From the NCBI RefSeq assembly GCF_029888045.1, contig NZ_JARXRN010000011.1:1-64000 (forward strand): a stretch of 64,000 nt of DNA. The letters are read 5' to 3'. Below, piece after piece: positions 53,648 to 62,601 of the stretch (position 1 is the first letter of the stretch; each line of letters opens with the position of its first letter). Below the pieces are notes generated by a model that saw nothing but the letters and a program-made list of their open reading frames with translations, was not told the DNA's origin and did no database searches. The stretch comes from Luteimonas rhizosphaericola (GTDB lineage Bacteria > Pseudomonadota > Gammaproteobacteria > Xanthomonadales > Xanthomonadaceae). The position numbers were made by a program, and so were the translations under genes.

Positions 53648-54316
53648 TCAGAAGAGAGACGGCTGCGACGTGCTCGGTGAGGCGGGGGACAGCATCCAGC
53701 GGCGAAGCGTCTCGTAGCGATACGGCTTCCCGCCGCCGACGACCAGTTCGAAAGCATCGATCGACACCTCGACTTCGGGAAGCCTTTGCAGGGACGGCAT
53801 CCGACCATGGAAGGTGTAGCTCACCGTCAAGTGGGGGCGATGTCCGCCGCCCCTCGGCAGGCCCTGTCTGCAAACGCCGTCATTGATCGCAGTCACCAGC
53901 GTGGTCAGCGCTTCGCAGTCCGCCTTCATCCATAACTCGACATTGCGGCTTCCGCGCTCGTTGGGAGCGCACCGGAGGCGGTCGAGCGACAGGCTGAACG
54001 CCTGCGCGCGGACGCCGTCGCCCGCGCGCAACAATCGCCGACGGATCTCCGCAGTGTCCCTGTAGCGATCGGACAGACTCTGGTGAAGCAGATCGATCGG
54101 GCTCATCGAGGCGCCCAGCAGACGCGCTACGCCAACGGTTTCCAAGCGGGAGGTCACGACGCCAGCGCAGGCGGTCCGCAACCTGGCCAGGAAGAGCAGT
54201 CGTGGCAAACCGCTGCCCGCTGGCCACCAGGCGTCGGGAACGACATCGTCGGCAGCGTCGCCGTCGCTCCCGGACGGCCTACCCGAGCGCTCGTGACGCG
54301 ATCCGTCAGGCGCCAT
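53648..54316 (-). CDS. 2H phosphoesterase, 2'-5' RNA ligase (ThpR)-like
   Basis: A 222-residue protein with the two His motifs of the 2H superfamily: LHQSLSDRY in the first half and PHLTVSYTFHG in the second, about 105 residues apart. Members are cyclic phosphodiesterases acting on 2',3'-cyclic phosphates. The N-terminal ~45 residues (MAPDGSRHERSG...) are atypical; the ATG at 54316 overlaps the SRPBCC stop by 11 bases, and later starts are possible. Codon use is a little less G+C-rich than in neighbouring prp genes. Confidence 0.78.
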   Translation of the reverse strand: MAPDGSRHERSGRPSGSDGDAADDVVPDAWWPAGSGLPRLLFLARLRTACAGVVTSRLETVGVARLLGASMSPIDLLHQSLSDRYRDTAEIRRRLLRAGDGVRAQAFSLSLDRLRCAPNERGSRNVELWMKADCEALTTLVTAINDGVCRQGLPRGGGHRPHLTVSYTFHGRMPSLQRLPEVEVSIDAFELVVGGGKPYRYETLRRWMLSPASPSTSQPSLF

Positions 54317-54779
54317 CGGGAATCTCCGGCTCCACCAGCTTCGCCAGCAGTTCCAGCGATTCCTGCCAGCCCATGTAGCAGAAGTCCACCGGGATCGCGG
54401 CCGGGATGCCGGCCTGCTCGATCCGCAGTTCGGTGCCGGCGACGCTCTTGTCCAGGGTCACCGTCACCTGCATCTCGCCCGGCAACCCGGGATTGTCGAA
54501 GGTATCGGTCTGGCGGATGCGCTCGTTGGGCACCAGCTCGACGTAGCGCACGCGGAAGGCGTGGCTCGACCCCGTGCCGAAGTTGGTGAACGACATGTGG
54601 TAGCCGCCGCCGACACGCGGGTCGAACTCGTGCATGGTCGCGGTGAAGCCGTTCGGCGGCAGCCATTTCACCATCGCACCGGCATCGAGGAAGGCGCGGT
54701 AGACGCGCTCGGGCGGCGCGCGCAGCACGCGGTGCAGGCGGACGGTGCCGGTGGTCGGGGTGGCGTTGGCATCGGTCAT
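54306..54779 (-). CDS. SRPBCC (AHSA1/START-like) domain protein
   Basis: A 157-residue member of the AHSA1 group: RLHRVLRAPPERVYRAFLD, VKWLPPNGFTATMHEFDPRVGG and the C-terminal CYMGWQESLELLAKLVEPEIPDG. These are helix-grip folds binding hydrophobic ligands; the specific ligand is unknown. The start MTDANATP follows GGAGACC. It is coupled to the 2H gene downstream and placed between acnD and prpF. Confidence 0.9.
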   Translation of the reverse strand: MTDANATPTTGTVRLHRVLRAPPERVYRAFLDAGAMVKWLPPNGFTATMHEFDPRVGGGYHMSFTNFGTGSSHAFRVRYVELVPNERIRQTDTFDNPGLPGEMQVTVTLDKSVAGTELRIEQAGIPAAIPVDFCYMGWQESLELLAKLVEPEIPDGA

Positions 54780-54871
54780 GCTCGGTCTCCGGGTGGGCGG
54801 GTGTGCCTGCACGACGAGCCGCCGTGCCCGCGTTCGACATCCGCGTCGCACCGACCCACCGGCTCTATCAC

Positions 54872-54948
54872 CGCGTCACCCGCGTCACCCGCGTCACCCG
54901 CGTAGCCCGCGTAGCCCGCGTAGCCCGGATAAGCGAAGCGCATCCGGG
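54872..54948 (+). repeat. 9-bp tandem repeat running into a REP
   Basis: Three units of GCGTCACCC are followed by three of GCGTAGCCC, the last merging into a REP (54920-54948, GTAGCCCGGATAAGCG...). The repeat unit equals the REP head GTAGCCC plus GC, so it looks like slippage amplification of the REP end. Confidence 0.85.
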
Positions 54949-55123
54949 AACTCCGTGACAATCCGGACGCATCGCCCACCCGACGAGTGGATCGCCTGCT
55001 CACGACGTCCCGCATGTCCCGCGGGCGCGGCGCGCGGTCACCGGTGGCGCCGCGGCTACCCGGGCGACGGAACCGGGCGAGAGCGGCGCGATCCTGCGTG
55101 CGGCGTCCCGCACCTGCGCGGCG

Positions 55124-55153
55124 CCCCGGATGTGCTGCGCTGATCCGGGCTAC
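55124..55153 (-). repeat. REP element near the acnD 3' end
   Basis: A minus-oriented GTAG REP, with a T in place of C in its stem, 18 bases beyond the acnD stop. With the plus copy at 54920 it forms an inverted pair across the 392-base acnD/SRPBCC gap, which otherwise shows no gene. Confidence 0.82.
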
Positions 55154-55171
55154 GCGTGGGCGATGCATGGG

Positions 55172-57787
55172 TCAGGTGTTCGCCTGGGCGAGGAAATCCT
55201 GGGCGAAGCGCTGCAGCACGCCGCCGGCTTCATAGATCGACACCTCCTCGTCCGAATCCAGGCGGCAGGTCACCGGCACGTCGGTGGTGGAGCCGTCGCG
55301 GCGGTGGATCCTCAGCGTCAGCGTCGCCCCCGGCGCGCGCGTGCCCGTGACATCGAAGGTTTCCGTGCCGTCGATCCCGAGCGTCAGCCGCGTGGTGCCG
55401 GGCGCGAACTCCAGCGGCAGCACGCCCATGCCGACCAGGTTGGTGCGGTGGATGCGCTCGAAGCCCTCGGCCACGATCGCCTCCACGCCCGCCAGGCGCA
55501 CGCCCTTGGCCGCCCAGTCGCGGGAGCTGCCCTGGCCGTAGTCGGCGCCGGCGATGATCACCAGCGGCTGCCTGCGCTGCATGTAGGTCTCGATCGCCTC
55601 CCACATGCGCACCACCGTGCCGTCCGGCTCGATCCGCGCCAGCGAGCCCTGGCGCACGCTTCCGTCGGCCTCGCGCACCATCTCGTTGAGCAGCTTGGGG
55701 TTGGCGAAGGTCGCGCGCTGCGCGGTGAGGTGGTCGCCGCGATGGGTGGCGTAGGAGTTGAAGTCCTCCTCCGGCACGCCCATCGACGCCAGGTACTCGC
55801 CGGCCGCGCTCGAACGCAGGATCGCGTTCGACGGCGAGAGGTGGTCGGTGGTGATGTTGTCGCCCAGCACCGCGAGCGGCCGCATGCCGGTGAGCGTGCG
55901 CTCGCCGGCGAGCGCGCCTTCCCAGTACGGCGGGCGGCGGATGTAGGTCGACTGCGGCCGCCAGGCGTACAGCGGGCTCACCCGCTCGCCCGAGTCGACC
56001 TTCAGCTGGAACATCGGCCCGTAGACGGCGCGGTACTGCTCGGGCTTGACGCTGGCCTTGACCACCGCATCGACTTCCTCATCGCTCGGCCACAGGTCCT
56101 TGAGCGTGACCGGATTGCCCTCGGCGTCCACGCCCAGCGCGTCCTTTTCGATGTCGAAGCGCACCGTGCCGGCGATCGCATAGGCGATCACCAGCGGCGG
56201 CGAGGCCAGGAACGCCTGCCGGGCGAACGGGTGGATGCGGCCGTCGAAGTTGCGGTTGCCGCTGAGCACGGCCACCGCGTACAGGTCGCGGTCGACGATC
56301 TCCTGCTGGATCTTCGGGTCCAGCGCGCCGCTCATGCCGTTGCAGGTGGTGCAGGCGAAGCCGACGATGCCGAAGCCAAGCGCTTCCAGGTCGTCCAGCA
56401 GCCCGGCCTCGCGCAGGTACAGCTCCACCGCCTTCGAGCCCGGCGCCAGCGAGGTCTTGACCCACGGCTTGCGCACCAGGCCCCGGGCCACCGCGTTGCG
56501 CGCCAGCAGGCCGGCGGCGATGACATTGCGCGGGTTGGAGGTGTTGGTGCAGCTGGTGATCGCGGCGATGATCACCGCGCCATCGGGCATGCGGCCGCCG
56601 GCTTCCTCGGCGCGGCCGGCGAGCAGCTTGCCCGCGTCGGCGATGCCGCGCTCGGCCAGCGCGCGCGTGGGCAGGCGCCGGTGCGGGTTTGACGGCCCGG
56701 CGAGGTTGCGCTCGACGCTGGAGAGGTCGAAGTGCAGCGTGCGCTCGTATCGCGCGTCGGCGAGGTCATCCGCCCACAGGCCCGCCGCCTTGGCGTAGGT
56801 GTCCACCAGCGCCACCTGCTCGTCGGTGCGTCCGGTCAGGCGCAGGTAGTCGAGGGTGTTGTCGTCGATGAAGAACATCGCCGCGGTGGCGCCGTACTCG
56901 GGCGCCATGTTCGAGATCGTGGCGCGGTCGCCCACGGTCAACGCCGCCGCGCCCGGGCCGCGGAATTCGAGGTAGGCGCCGACCACCTTCGACTGGCGCA
57001 GGAACTCGGTCAGCGCCAGCACCACGTCGGTGGCGGTGATGCCGGGCCCGGGACGGCCCGACAGCTCGACCCCCACCATCTCCGGCGTACGCATCCACGA
57101 GGCGCGGCCGAGCATCACGTTCTCCGCCTCCAGCCCGCCGACGCCGACGGCGATCACGCCCAGCGCGTCGACGTGCGGCGTGTGCGAATCGGTGCCGACG
57201 CAGGTGTCGGGGAAGGCGACGCCGTCCTGGACGTACACCACCGGCGACATCTTCTCCAGGTTGATCTGGTGCATGATCCCGTTGCCGGGCGGGATCACGT
57301 CGACGTTGCGGAACGCCTGCTTGGTCCAGTCGATGAAGTGGAAGCGGTCTGCGTTGCGCCGGTCCTCGATCGCACGGTTGCGGGTGAACGCGTCGGGGTC
57401 GGCGCCGCCGCATTCGACCGCCAGCGAGTGGTCGACGATCAGCTGCACCGGCACCACCGGATTCACCTGCGCGGGGTCGCCGCCCTGCTCCGCGATCGCA
57501 TCGCGCAGCCCGGCCAGGTCCACCAGCGCGGTCTGGCCGAGGATGTCGTGGCAGACCACGCGCGCGGGGAACCAGGGGAAGTCGAGGTCGCGGCGGCGTT
57601 CGACCAGCTGCACGAGGTAATCGTCGATGCGCGCCGGATCGGCGCGGCGCACGATGTTCTCCGCGTGCACGCGCGCGGTGTACGGCAGCGCGGCCCAGGC
57701 GCCGGGGCGCACGGCCTCGACCGCTGCGCGCGCGTCGAACCAGTCGAGCGACGTTCCGGGAAGGGGCTTGCGGTGCTGGCTGTTCAT
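55172..57787 (-). CDS. acnD: 2-methylcitrate dehydratase, Fe-S dependent, AcnD
   Basis: An 871-residue aconitase-family enzyme. Cluster cysteines are in ITSCTNTSN and FACTTCNG. The substrate-side motifs GTDSHTPHVDALGVIAVGVGG and GADYGQGSSRDWAAKG are intact. The AcnD assignment over AcnA rests on its place between prpC and prpF. AcnD dehydrates 2-methylcitrate to 2-methylaconitate in place of PrpD, and no prpD is present here. It is 225 bases downstream of prpC. Confidence 0.94.
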   Translation of the reverse strand: MNSQHRKPLPGTSLDWFDARAAVEAVRPGAWAALPYTARVHAENIVRRADPARIDDYLVQLVERRRDLDFPWFPARVVCHDILGQTALVDLAGLRDAIAEQGGDPAQVNPVVPVQLIVDHSLAVECGGADPDAFTRNRAIEDRRNADRFHFIDWTKQAFRNVDVIPPGNGIMHQINLEKMSPVVYVQDGVAFPDTCVGTDSHTPHVDALGVIAVGVGGLEAENVMLGRASWMRTPEMVGVELSGRPGPGITATDVVLALTEFLRQSKVVGAYLEFRGPGAAALTVGDRATISNMAPEYGATAAMFFIDDNTLDYLRLTGRTDEQVALVDTYAKAAGLWADDLADARYERTLHFDLSSVERNLAGPSNPHRRLPTRALAERGIADAGKLLAGRAEEAGGRMPDGAVIIAAITSCTNTSNPRNVIAAGLLARNAVARGLVRKPWVKTSLAPGSKAVELYLREAGLLDDLEALGFGIVGFACTTCNGMSGALDPKIQQEIVDRDLYAVAVLSGNRNFDGRIHPFARQAFLASPPLVIAYAIAGTVRFDIEKDALGVDAEGNPVTLKDLWPSDEEVDAVVKASVKPEQYRAVYGPMFQLKVDSGERVSPLYAWRPQSTYIRRPPYWEGALAGERTLTGMRPLAVLGDNITTDHLSPSNAILRSSAAGEYLASMGVPEEDFNSYATHRGDHLTAQRATFANPKLLNEMVREADGSVRQGSLARIEPDGTVVRMWEAIETYMQRRQPLVIIAGADYGQGSSRDWAAKGVRLAGVEAIVAEGFERIHRTNLVGMGVLPLEFAPGTTRLTLGIDGTETFDVTGTRAPGATLTLRIHRRDGSTTDVPVTCRLDSDEEVSIYEAGGVLQRFAQDFLAQANT

Positions 57788-57883
57788 GGCGGGCGGTTCG
57801 CTGGTGGCGTGTAGCGGACGGGGAGTGACTGGGTGACGATCGACAGGCGGTTCACGCGCAGCACCGCTGCTCTTGCGGCGCCT

Positions 57884-57928
57884 TCCCCGCTTTGCGGGGC
57901 ATCGCGCCCGTCACGGGTGGACGGTGCC
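57884..57928. repeat. Short structured repeat, copy B (3' of prpC)
   Basis: Hairpin CCCCGC-TTT-GCGGGG followed by CATCGCGCCCGTCACGGGTG and GACGGTGCC; see copy A at 52271-52314. It lies about 85 bases after the prpC stop, within the 225-base prpC-acnD gap, which has no gene. Confidence 0.7.
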
Positions 57929-58012
57929 GGACGCGCATGGGGCAGACGGACCGGGCGCGCCTGCCTCCATCCGCAGTCCCCCCGCTAGGCAGCGGAAGGA
58001 CCGCGGCGCGGC

Positions 58013-59170
58013 TCAGCCGCGCTGGTCGATCGGCACGTACTGCAGGTCTTCCGGACCGGTGTAGTGCGCACTCGGGCGGATGATCTTGCCGTCGATGCGC
58101 TGTTCGATCACGTGCGCGCTCCAGCCGCTGGTGCGCGCGATCACGAACAGCGGCGTGAACATCGCCGTCGGCACGCCCATCATGTGGTAGCTCACCGCGC
58201 TGAACCAGTCGAGGTTGGGGAACATCTTCTTGATGTCCCACATCACCGTCTCCAGGCGCTCGGCGATGTCGTACATCCTGCGGCTGCCCTGCTCGTCCGA
58301 CAGGTCCTTCGCCACCTGCTTGATCACCTGGTTGCGCGGATCCGACACGGTGTACACCGGATGCCCGAACCCGATCACCACTTCCTTGCGCTCCACCCGG
58401 GCGCGGATGTCGGCCTCGGCCTCGTCCGGGGTGTCGTAGCGCTTCTGGATCTCGAACGCGACCTCGTTGGCGCCGCCGTGCTTCGGGCCGCGCAGGGCGC
58501 CGATCGCGCCGCAGATCGCGGAGTACATGTCGCTGCCGGTGCCGGCGATGACGCGGCCGGTGAAGGTCGAGGCGTTGAACTCGTGCTCGGCGTACAGGAT
58601 CAGCGAGGTGTGCATCGCCCGCACCCAGCTGTCCTTCGGCGGGTGGCCGTGCAGCAGGTGCAGGAAGTGGCCGCCGATGGAGTCGTCGTCGGTCTCGACG
58701 TCGATGACGCGGCCGTTGTGGCTCCAGTGGTACCAGTACAGCAGCATCGAACCCAGGCTGGCCATCAGCCGGTCGGCGATGTCGCGCGCGCCGGGATGGT
58801 TGTGGTCCGCCGCTTCCGGCAGCACGCAGCCGAGCACCGACACGCCGGTGCGCATCACGTCCATCGGGTGGGCCGAGGCCGGCAGCTCCTCCAACGCGGC
58901 CTTGACCGCGGCCGGCAGTCCGCGCAGCGACTTCAGCTTGGCCTTGTAGCCGCGCAGCTCGGCCGCGCCGGGCAGCTTGCCGTGCACCAGCAGGTAGGCG
59001 ATCTCCTCGAATTCGGCGGTCTGGGCGAAATCGAGGATGTCGTAGCCGCGGTAGGCCAGGTCGTTGCCGGTGCGGCCGACCGTGCACAGCGCGGTGTTGC
59101 CGGCGGCGGTGCCGGACAGGGCCACCGACTTCTTCGGCTTGAACGGCGTGGCTGGGGTGGCTTGGCTCAT
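58013..59170 (-). CDS. prpC: 2-methylcitrate synthase PrpC
   Basis: A 385-residue citrate-synthase fold enzyme that condenses propionyl-CoA with oxaloacetate. Catalytic motifs are AEHEFNAST (His), GPKHGGANE (His) and PNLDWFSA (Asp). [15 protein letters not shown] and the PSAHYTGPE terminus are typical of PrpC rather than GltA. GGAGAGACCC precedes the ATG. It follows prpB by 196 bases. Confidence 0.96.
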   Translation of the reverse strand: MSQATPATPFKPKKSVALSGTAAGNTALCTVGRTGNDLAYRGYDILDFAQTAEFEEIAYLLVHGKLPGAAELRGYKAKLKSLRGLPAAVKAALEELPASAHPMDVMRTGVSVLGCVLPEAADHNHPGARDIADRLMASLGSMLLYWYHWSHNGRVIDVETDDDSIGGHFLHLLHGHPPKDSWVRAMHTSLILYAEHEFNASTFTGRVIAGTGSDMYSAICGAIGALRGPKHGGANEVAFEIQKRYDTPDEAEADIRARVERKEVVIGFGHPVYTVSDPRNQVIKQVAKDLSDEQGSRRMYDIAERLETVMWDIKKMFPNLDWFSAVSYHMMGVPTAMFTPLFVIARTSGWSAHVIEQRIDGKIIRPSAHYTGPEDLQYVPIDQRG

Positions 59171-59366
59171 GGGTCTCTCCTGGACGGCTTGTGCATGGGG
59201 CGTGCGGCCGTGGCCGCCGGGAATCGTGTCCGCCCGCGGACGGGCGCTGCGTTGGAAGGATCGAAGCGGCGCTCGCGCCGCGCGAAGACGTGCCGGAGGC
59301 AGCCGGCCGGAGCGAGAGCTCCGTCCGGCCCGCCGGCCGACCAGACCGGCGGCCGCCGCGGGCGCC

Positions 59367-60257
59367 TCAGCGTTTCGCGGCGGCCATGGCGTCGAGCCTG
59401 CGCTCGAAGTCGTGGTAGCCGATGCGCTCGTACAGTTCCTCCCGGGTCTGCATGGTGTCGAGCACGGCCTGCTGGTGGCCGTCGCGGCGCACCGCGGCGT
59501 AGACGTTCTCGGCGGCCCGGTTCGCCGCGCGGAACGCCGACAGCGGGAACAGCTGGATCGCCACGCCGGCCGAGGCCAGTTCGTCGCGCGAGAACAGCGG
59601 GGTCTTGCCGAACTCGGTGATGTTGGCCAGCACCGGCACCTTCACCGCGTCGACGAACCTGCGGTAGGTGTCGAGGTCGTAGGCGGCCTCGGCGAAGATG
59701 CCGTCGGCGCCGGCCTCCACGCAGGCCACCGCGCGCTCGATCGCCGCGTCCACGCCGTCGACGGCGATGGCGTCGGTGCGCGCGATCAGGAAGAAGTCCG
59801 CGTCGGGTTTCGCGTCGGCCGCGGCCTTCACCCGGTCCACCATTTCCGCCTGCGGCACGATCTCCTTGCCCGGCCGGTGGCCGCAGCGCTTGGCGCCGAC
59901 CTGGTCCTCGATGTGGCAGGCGGCGGCGCCGGCCTTGGCCAGCGACTTCACCGTGCGCGCGATGTTGAAGGCGCTGGGGCCGAAGCCGGTGTCGATATCG
60001 ACCAGCAGCGGCAGGTCGCACACGTCGGTGATGCGACGGGTGTCTACCAGCACGTCCTCGAGCGTGTTGATGCCGAGGTCCGGCATGCCGAGGGACCCCG
60101 CCGCGACCCCACCACCCGACAGGTACAGCGCGCGGAAGCCGGCGCGCTGCGCGAGCAGGGCGTGGTTGGCGTTGATCGCGCCGATCACCTGCAGCGGCGA
60201 TTCGGCGGCGAGCGCGGCGCGGAACCGGGCGCCAGGGGACAGGGGGGTCGACGACAT
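59367..60257 (-). CDS. prpB: 2-methylisocitrate lyase PrpB
   Basis: A 296-residue PEP mutase/isocitrate lyase superfamily enzyme that cleaves 2-methylisocitrate to pyruvate and succinate. The catalytic Cys is in [11 protein letters not shown], with [12 protein letters not shown] binding metal and FFLIARTDA. First gene of the prp series. Upstream lies an AT-rich divergent region shared with the HTH-citrate-synthase gene. Confidence 0.97.
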   Translation of the reverse strand: MSSTPLSPGARFRAALAAESPLQVIGAINANHALLAQRAGFRALYLSGGGVAAGSLGMPDLGINTLEDVLVDTRRITDVCDLPLLVDIDTGFGPSAFNIARTVKSLAKAGAAACHIEDQVGAKRCGHRPGKEIVPQAEMVDRVKAAADAKPDADFFLIARTDAIAVDGVDAAIERAVACVEAGADGIFAEAAYDLDTYRRFVDAVKVPVLANITEFGKTPLFSRDELASAGVAIQLFPLSAFRAANRAAENVYAAVRRDGHQQAVLDTMQTREELYERIGYHDFERRLDAMAAAKR

Positions 60258-60317
60258 GGCGGGCCTGGGCGGCGAGGAGATGGGCGGGACGCAGGCAATG
60301 TGTCACCCTTCCTCGGG

Positions 60318-60346
60318 TTGATCAATCTTGATCGCAATAATCAATC
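60318..60346. promoter_or_regulatory. AT-rich repeated operator between prpB and the HTH-citrate synthase
   Basis: ATCAATC occurs at 60321-60327 and again at 60340-60346, 19 bases apart, with TTGATC at 60318 and 60329 and TTGATCAA as a small palindrome. Such A+T-rich text is rare in this window. Spacing near two helical turns fits cooperative binding of a dimeric HTH protein controlling both promoters. Confidence 0.6.
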
Positions 60347-60392
60347 TATCTCCGTGAATTCCAGCGTGCCCGACCCCGCCGACCCCGACCTG

Positions 60393-61601
60393 ATGTCCGC
60401 CCGCGAGGCCTGCGCGCGGCTCGGGATCAGCCCGGCCACTCTGTACGCCTACGTCAGCCGCGGCCTGGTCGAATCCCGCCCGGGGCCCGACCACCGCAGC
60501 CGGGTGTACCTGCGCCGCGACATCGAGCGCCTGGCCCAGCGCAGGCAGGCCGGCCGCGGCGCGGCGCGCGGCGCCGCCCAGAGCCTGGACCGCGGCCTGC
60601 CGGTGATGGAGACGGCGATCTCGCTGATCCGGCCCGACAGCCCCTACTACCGAGGCCGCGCGGCCGTGGCGATGGTGCGCGAGGGCGCCACGCTCGAGGA
60701 CGCGGCGCGGCTGCTGTGGGACTGCGGCGGGCAGGACCCGTTCGATCCGCCGCCGACTGGGGGCTGGCCGGCGTCGGTCGCGGCGATCGCCACCGATGCC
60801 TCGTTGCCGCCCGTGGCGCGCGCGATGGCGGCGATCCCGCTGCTGGCGGTGGACCAGCGCGATTCGCTCAACGCCGCGGCCGCGAACCGGCGCCGGGTGG
60901 CGGCCACCCTGCTGCACCAGAACGCCGCCCTGCTGGTGGCCGGCACCCCGGACGCGCGCCCGGTCCACCGCCTGCTCGCCGACGCCTGGCGCCCGGGCGA
61001 CGCCGCGTTCGCCGACCTGGTGCGCGCCGCGCTGGTACTGTGCGCCGATCACGAGCTCAATGTCTCCGCGTTCGCCGCGCGCGTGGTCGCCTCCACCGGC
61101 GCCCACCTGCACGCCACCGTGAGCGCCGGCCTGGCCGCGCTGTCGGGGCCGCGCCACGGCGGCGCCACGGCCCGCGCCTACGCCCTGATCGCCGATGCCG
61201 CGGCGGCCGCCTCGCCGGCCGGGTTCATCGCCGAACGCTGGCGCCGCGGCGACGAGCTGCCCGGCTTCCACCACGTGCTGTACCCGGACGGCGACCCGCG
61301 CGGCGCCGAAGTGCTGGCGATGCTGCGCCACCGGCGCGATGGAGAGCCGCGGATGCGCCAGGTCGAGGCGGTACTGGCCGCCACCGCCGAGACCAGCGGC
61401 CGGCTGCCCAACATCGACGGCATGCTGGCCGCGATCTGCTACGTGCACGGCCTGCCGGCGGCGCCGGCGCTGGCGATGTTCGCCGCCGGCCGCCTGGCAG
61501 GCTGGCTGGCCCACGCCCAGGAACAGCAGGACCTGGACCGCCTGATCCGGCCGCGGGCGCAATACACCGGGGTGACGCCGGAAACCGCCGCAGCCGGTTG
61601 A
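60393..61601 (+). CDS. Citrate synthase-family protein with N-terminal helix-turn-helix
   Basis: A 402-residue fusion. Residues 1-50 are a MerR/excisionase-type HTH (SAREACARLGISPATLYAYVSRGLV, RSRVYLRRDIERLAQR); the rest is a citrate synthase domain. Catalytic residues look preserved: ADHELN, GPRHGGAT, PNIDG, and RPRAQYTG at the end. It could be an enzyme controlled through DNA binding or, more likely here, a regulator that senses 2-methylcitrate or propionyl-CoA. It is divergent from prpB, with no PrpR nearby. The start ATG 60393 is preferred over GTG 60354, which would leave no leader after the operator. Confidence 0.88.
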   Translation: MSAREACARLGISPATLYAYVSRGLVESRPGPDHRSRVYLRRDIERLAQRRQAGRGAARGAAQSLDRGLPVMETAISLIRPDSPYYRGRAAVAMVREGATLEDAARLLWDCGGQDPFDPPPTGGWPASVAAIATDASLPPVARAMAAIPLLAVDQRDSLNAAAANRRRVAATLLHQNAALLVAGTPDARPVHRLLADAWRPGDAAFADLVRAALVLCADHELNVSAFAARVVASTGAHLHATVSAGLAALSGPRHGGATARAYALIADAAAAASPAGFIAERWRRGDELPGFHHVLYPDGDPRGAEVLAMLRHRRDGEPRMRQVEAVLAATAETSGRLPNIDGMLAAICYVHGLPAAPALAMFAAGRLAGWLAHAQEQQDLDRLIRPRAQYTGVTPETAAAG

Positions 61602-61803
61602 ATCGACAGGCGCGCACCGGCCCAGGCCCACCCCTTCCCCCCCACGGTTCGCGGACGCGACGTCGCCTCCCCACCGATGGCACATGGCGTGACTTCCATT
61701 TCCTGTACCCTCCGGTTCAGTGACTCCGGCGAGGTTCAGCCGCGGTTCGCGATCCTGTGACGCTTCGCCGGCGCCCGCCGGTCGCTCCACTCCCCCGTTT
61801 CCG

Positions 61804-62601
61804 ATGCCCGACGCCGCCGACAACGACGCCCCCGCCGTGCGCCTGACCGGGGTCCGCCTGGACCGCGGCGCACGCACGATCCTGGACGGCATCGACCTGG
61901 TCGTGCCGCGCGGCAGCGTGACCGCGGTGCTGGGGCCGTCGGGCAGCGGCAAGTCGACCCTGCTGGCCGCGCTCACCGGCGAACTGGTCCCCGCCGCCGG
62001 GCGCGTCGACGTGTTCGGCCAGCCGGTGCCGCAGCGCCAGCGCGAGTTGCTGGAACTGCGCAAGTCGATCGGCGTGCTGCTGCAGGGCAACGGCCTGCTG
62101 ACCGACCTCACCAGCGCCGAGAACATCGCCCTGCCGCTGCGCGCGCACACCCGCCTGCCGCGTCCGGTGATCGACCGCCTGGTGGAGATGAAGCTGCACG
62201 CCGTGGGCTTGCGCGCCGCCGCGGACCTGTACCCGCGCGAGCTGTCGGGCGGCATGGCGCGCCGCGTCGCCTTGGCCAGGGCCATTGCGCTCGATCCGCC
62301 GCTGATGCTCTACGACGAACCGCTCACCGGCCTGGACCCGATCGCCTCGGGCGTGATCACCAACCTGATCTCCGCGCTCAACGACCGCCTCGGCCTGACC
62401 AGCATCATCGTCACCCACCACGTGCACGAGACACTGCCGATCGCCGACCGCGCCGTGGTGATCGCCAATGGAAGGATCGTGTACGCGGGCACGCCGGCCG
62501 AACTGGAGGCCAGCGACGATCCGCTGGTGCGCCAGTTCCTGCGCGGCGAACCCGACGGCCCGATCGCCTTCGACAGCGCGCCGCGCGCGGAGGTGGCGTG
62601 A
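61804..62601 (+). CDS. mlaF: Phospholipid-transport ABC ATPase MlaF
   Basis: A 265-residue ABC ATPase: Walker A GPSGSGKST, Q-loop LLQGNG, signature LSGGMARR, Walker B LMLYDEP, H-loop VTHHVHE. The LSGGMARRVALARAIALDP stretch and neighbours mlaE and mlaD identify it as the MlaFEDB motor that moves phospholipids between outer and inner membranes. The ATG at 61804 follows a 200-base region without other features. Confidence 0.95.
   Translation: MPDAADNDAPAVRLTGVRLDRGARTILDGIDLVVPRGSVTAVLGPSGSGKSTLLAALTGELVPAAGRVDVFGQPVPQRQRELLELRKSIGVLLQGNGLLTDLTSAENIALPLRAHTRLPRPVIDRLVEMKLHAVGLRAAADLYPRELSGGMARRVALARAIALDPPLMLYDEPLTGLDPIASGVITNLISALNDRLGLTSIIVTHHVHETLPIADRAVVIANGRIVYAGTPAELEASDDPLVRQFLRGEPDGPIAFDSAPRAEVA

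Noticed and set aside
60318-60346. FNR box between prpB and the HTH-citrate synthase
   Set aside because: TTGAT and ATCAA halves occur but at a spacing of 7, not 4, so the direct-repeat reading is preferred.
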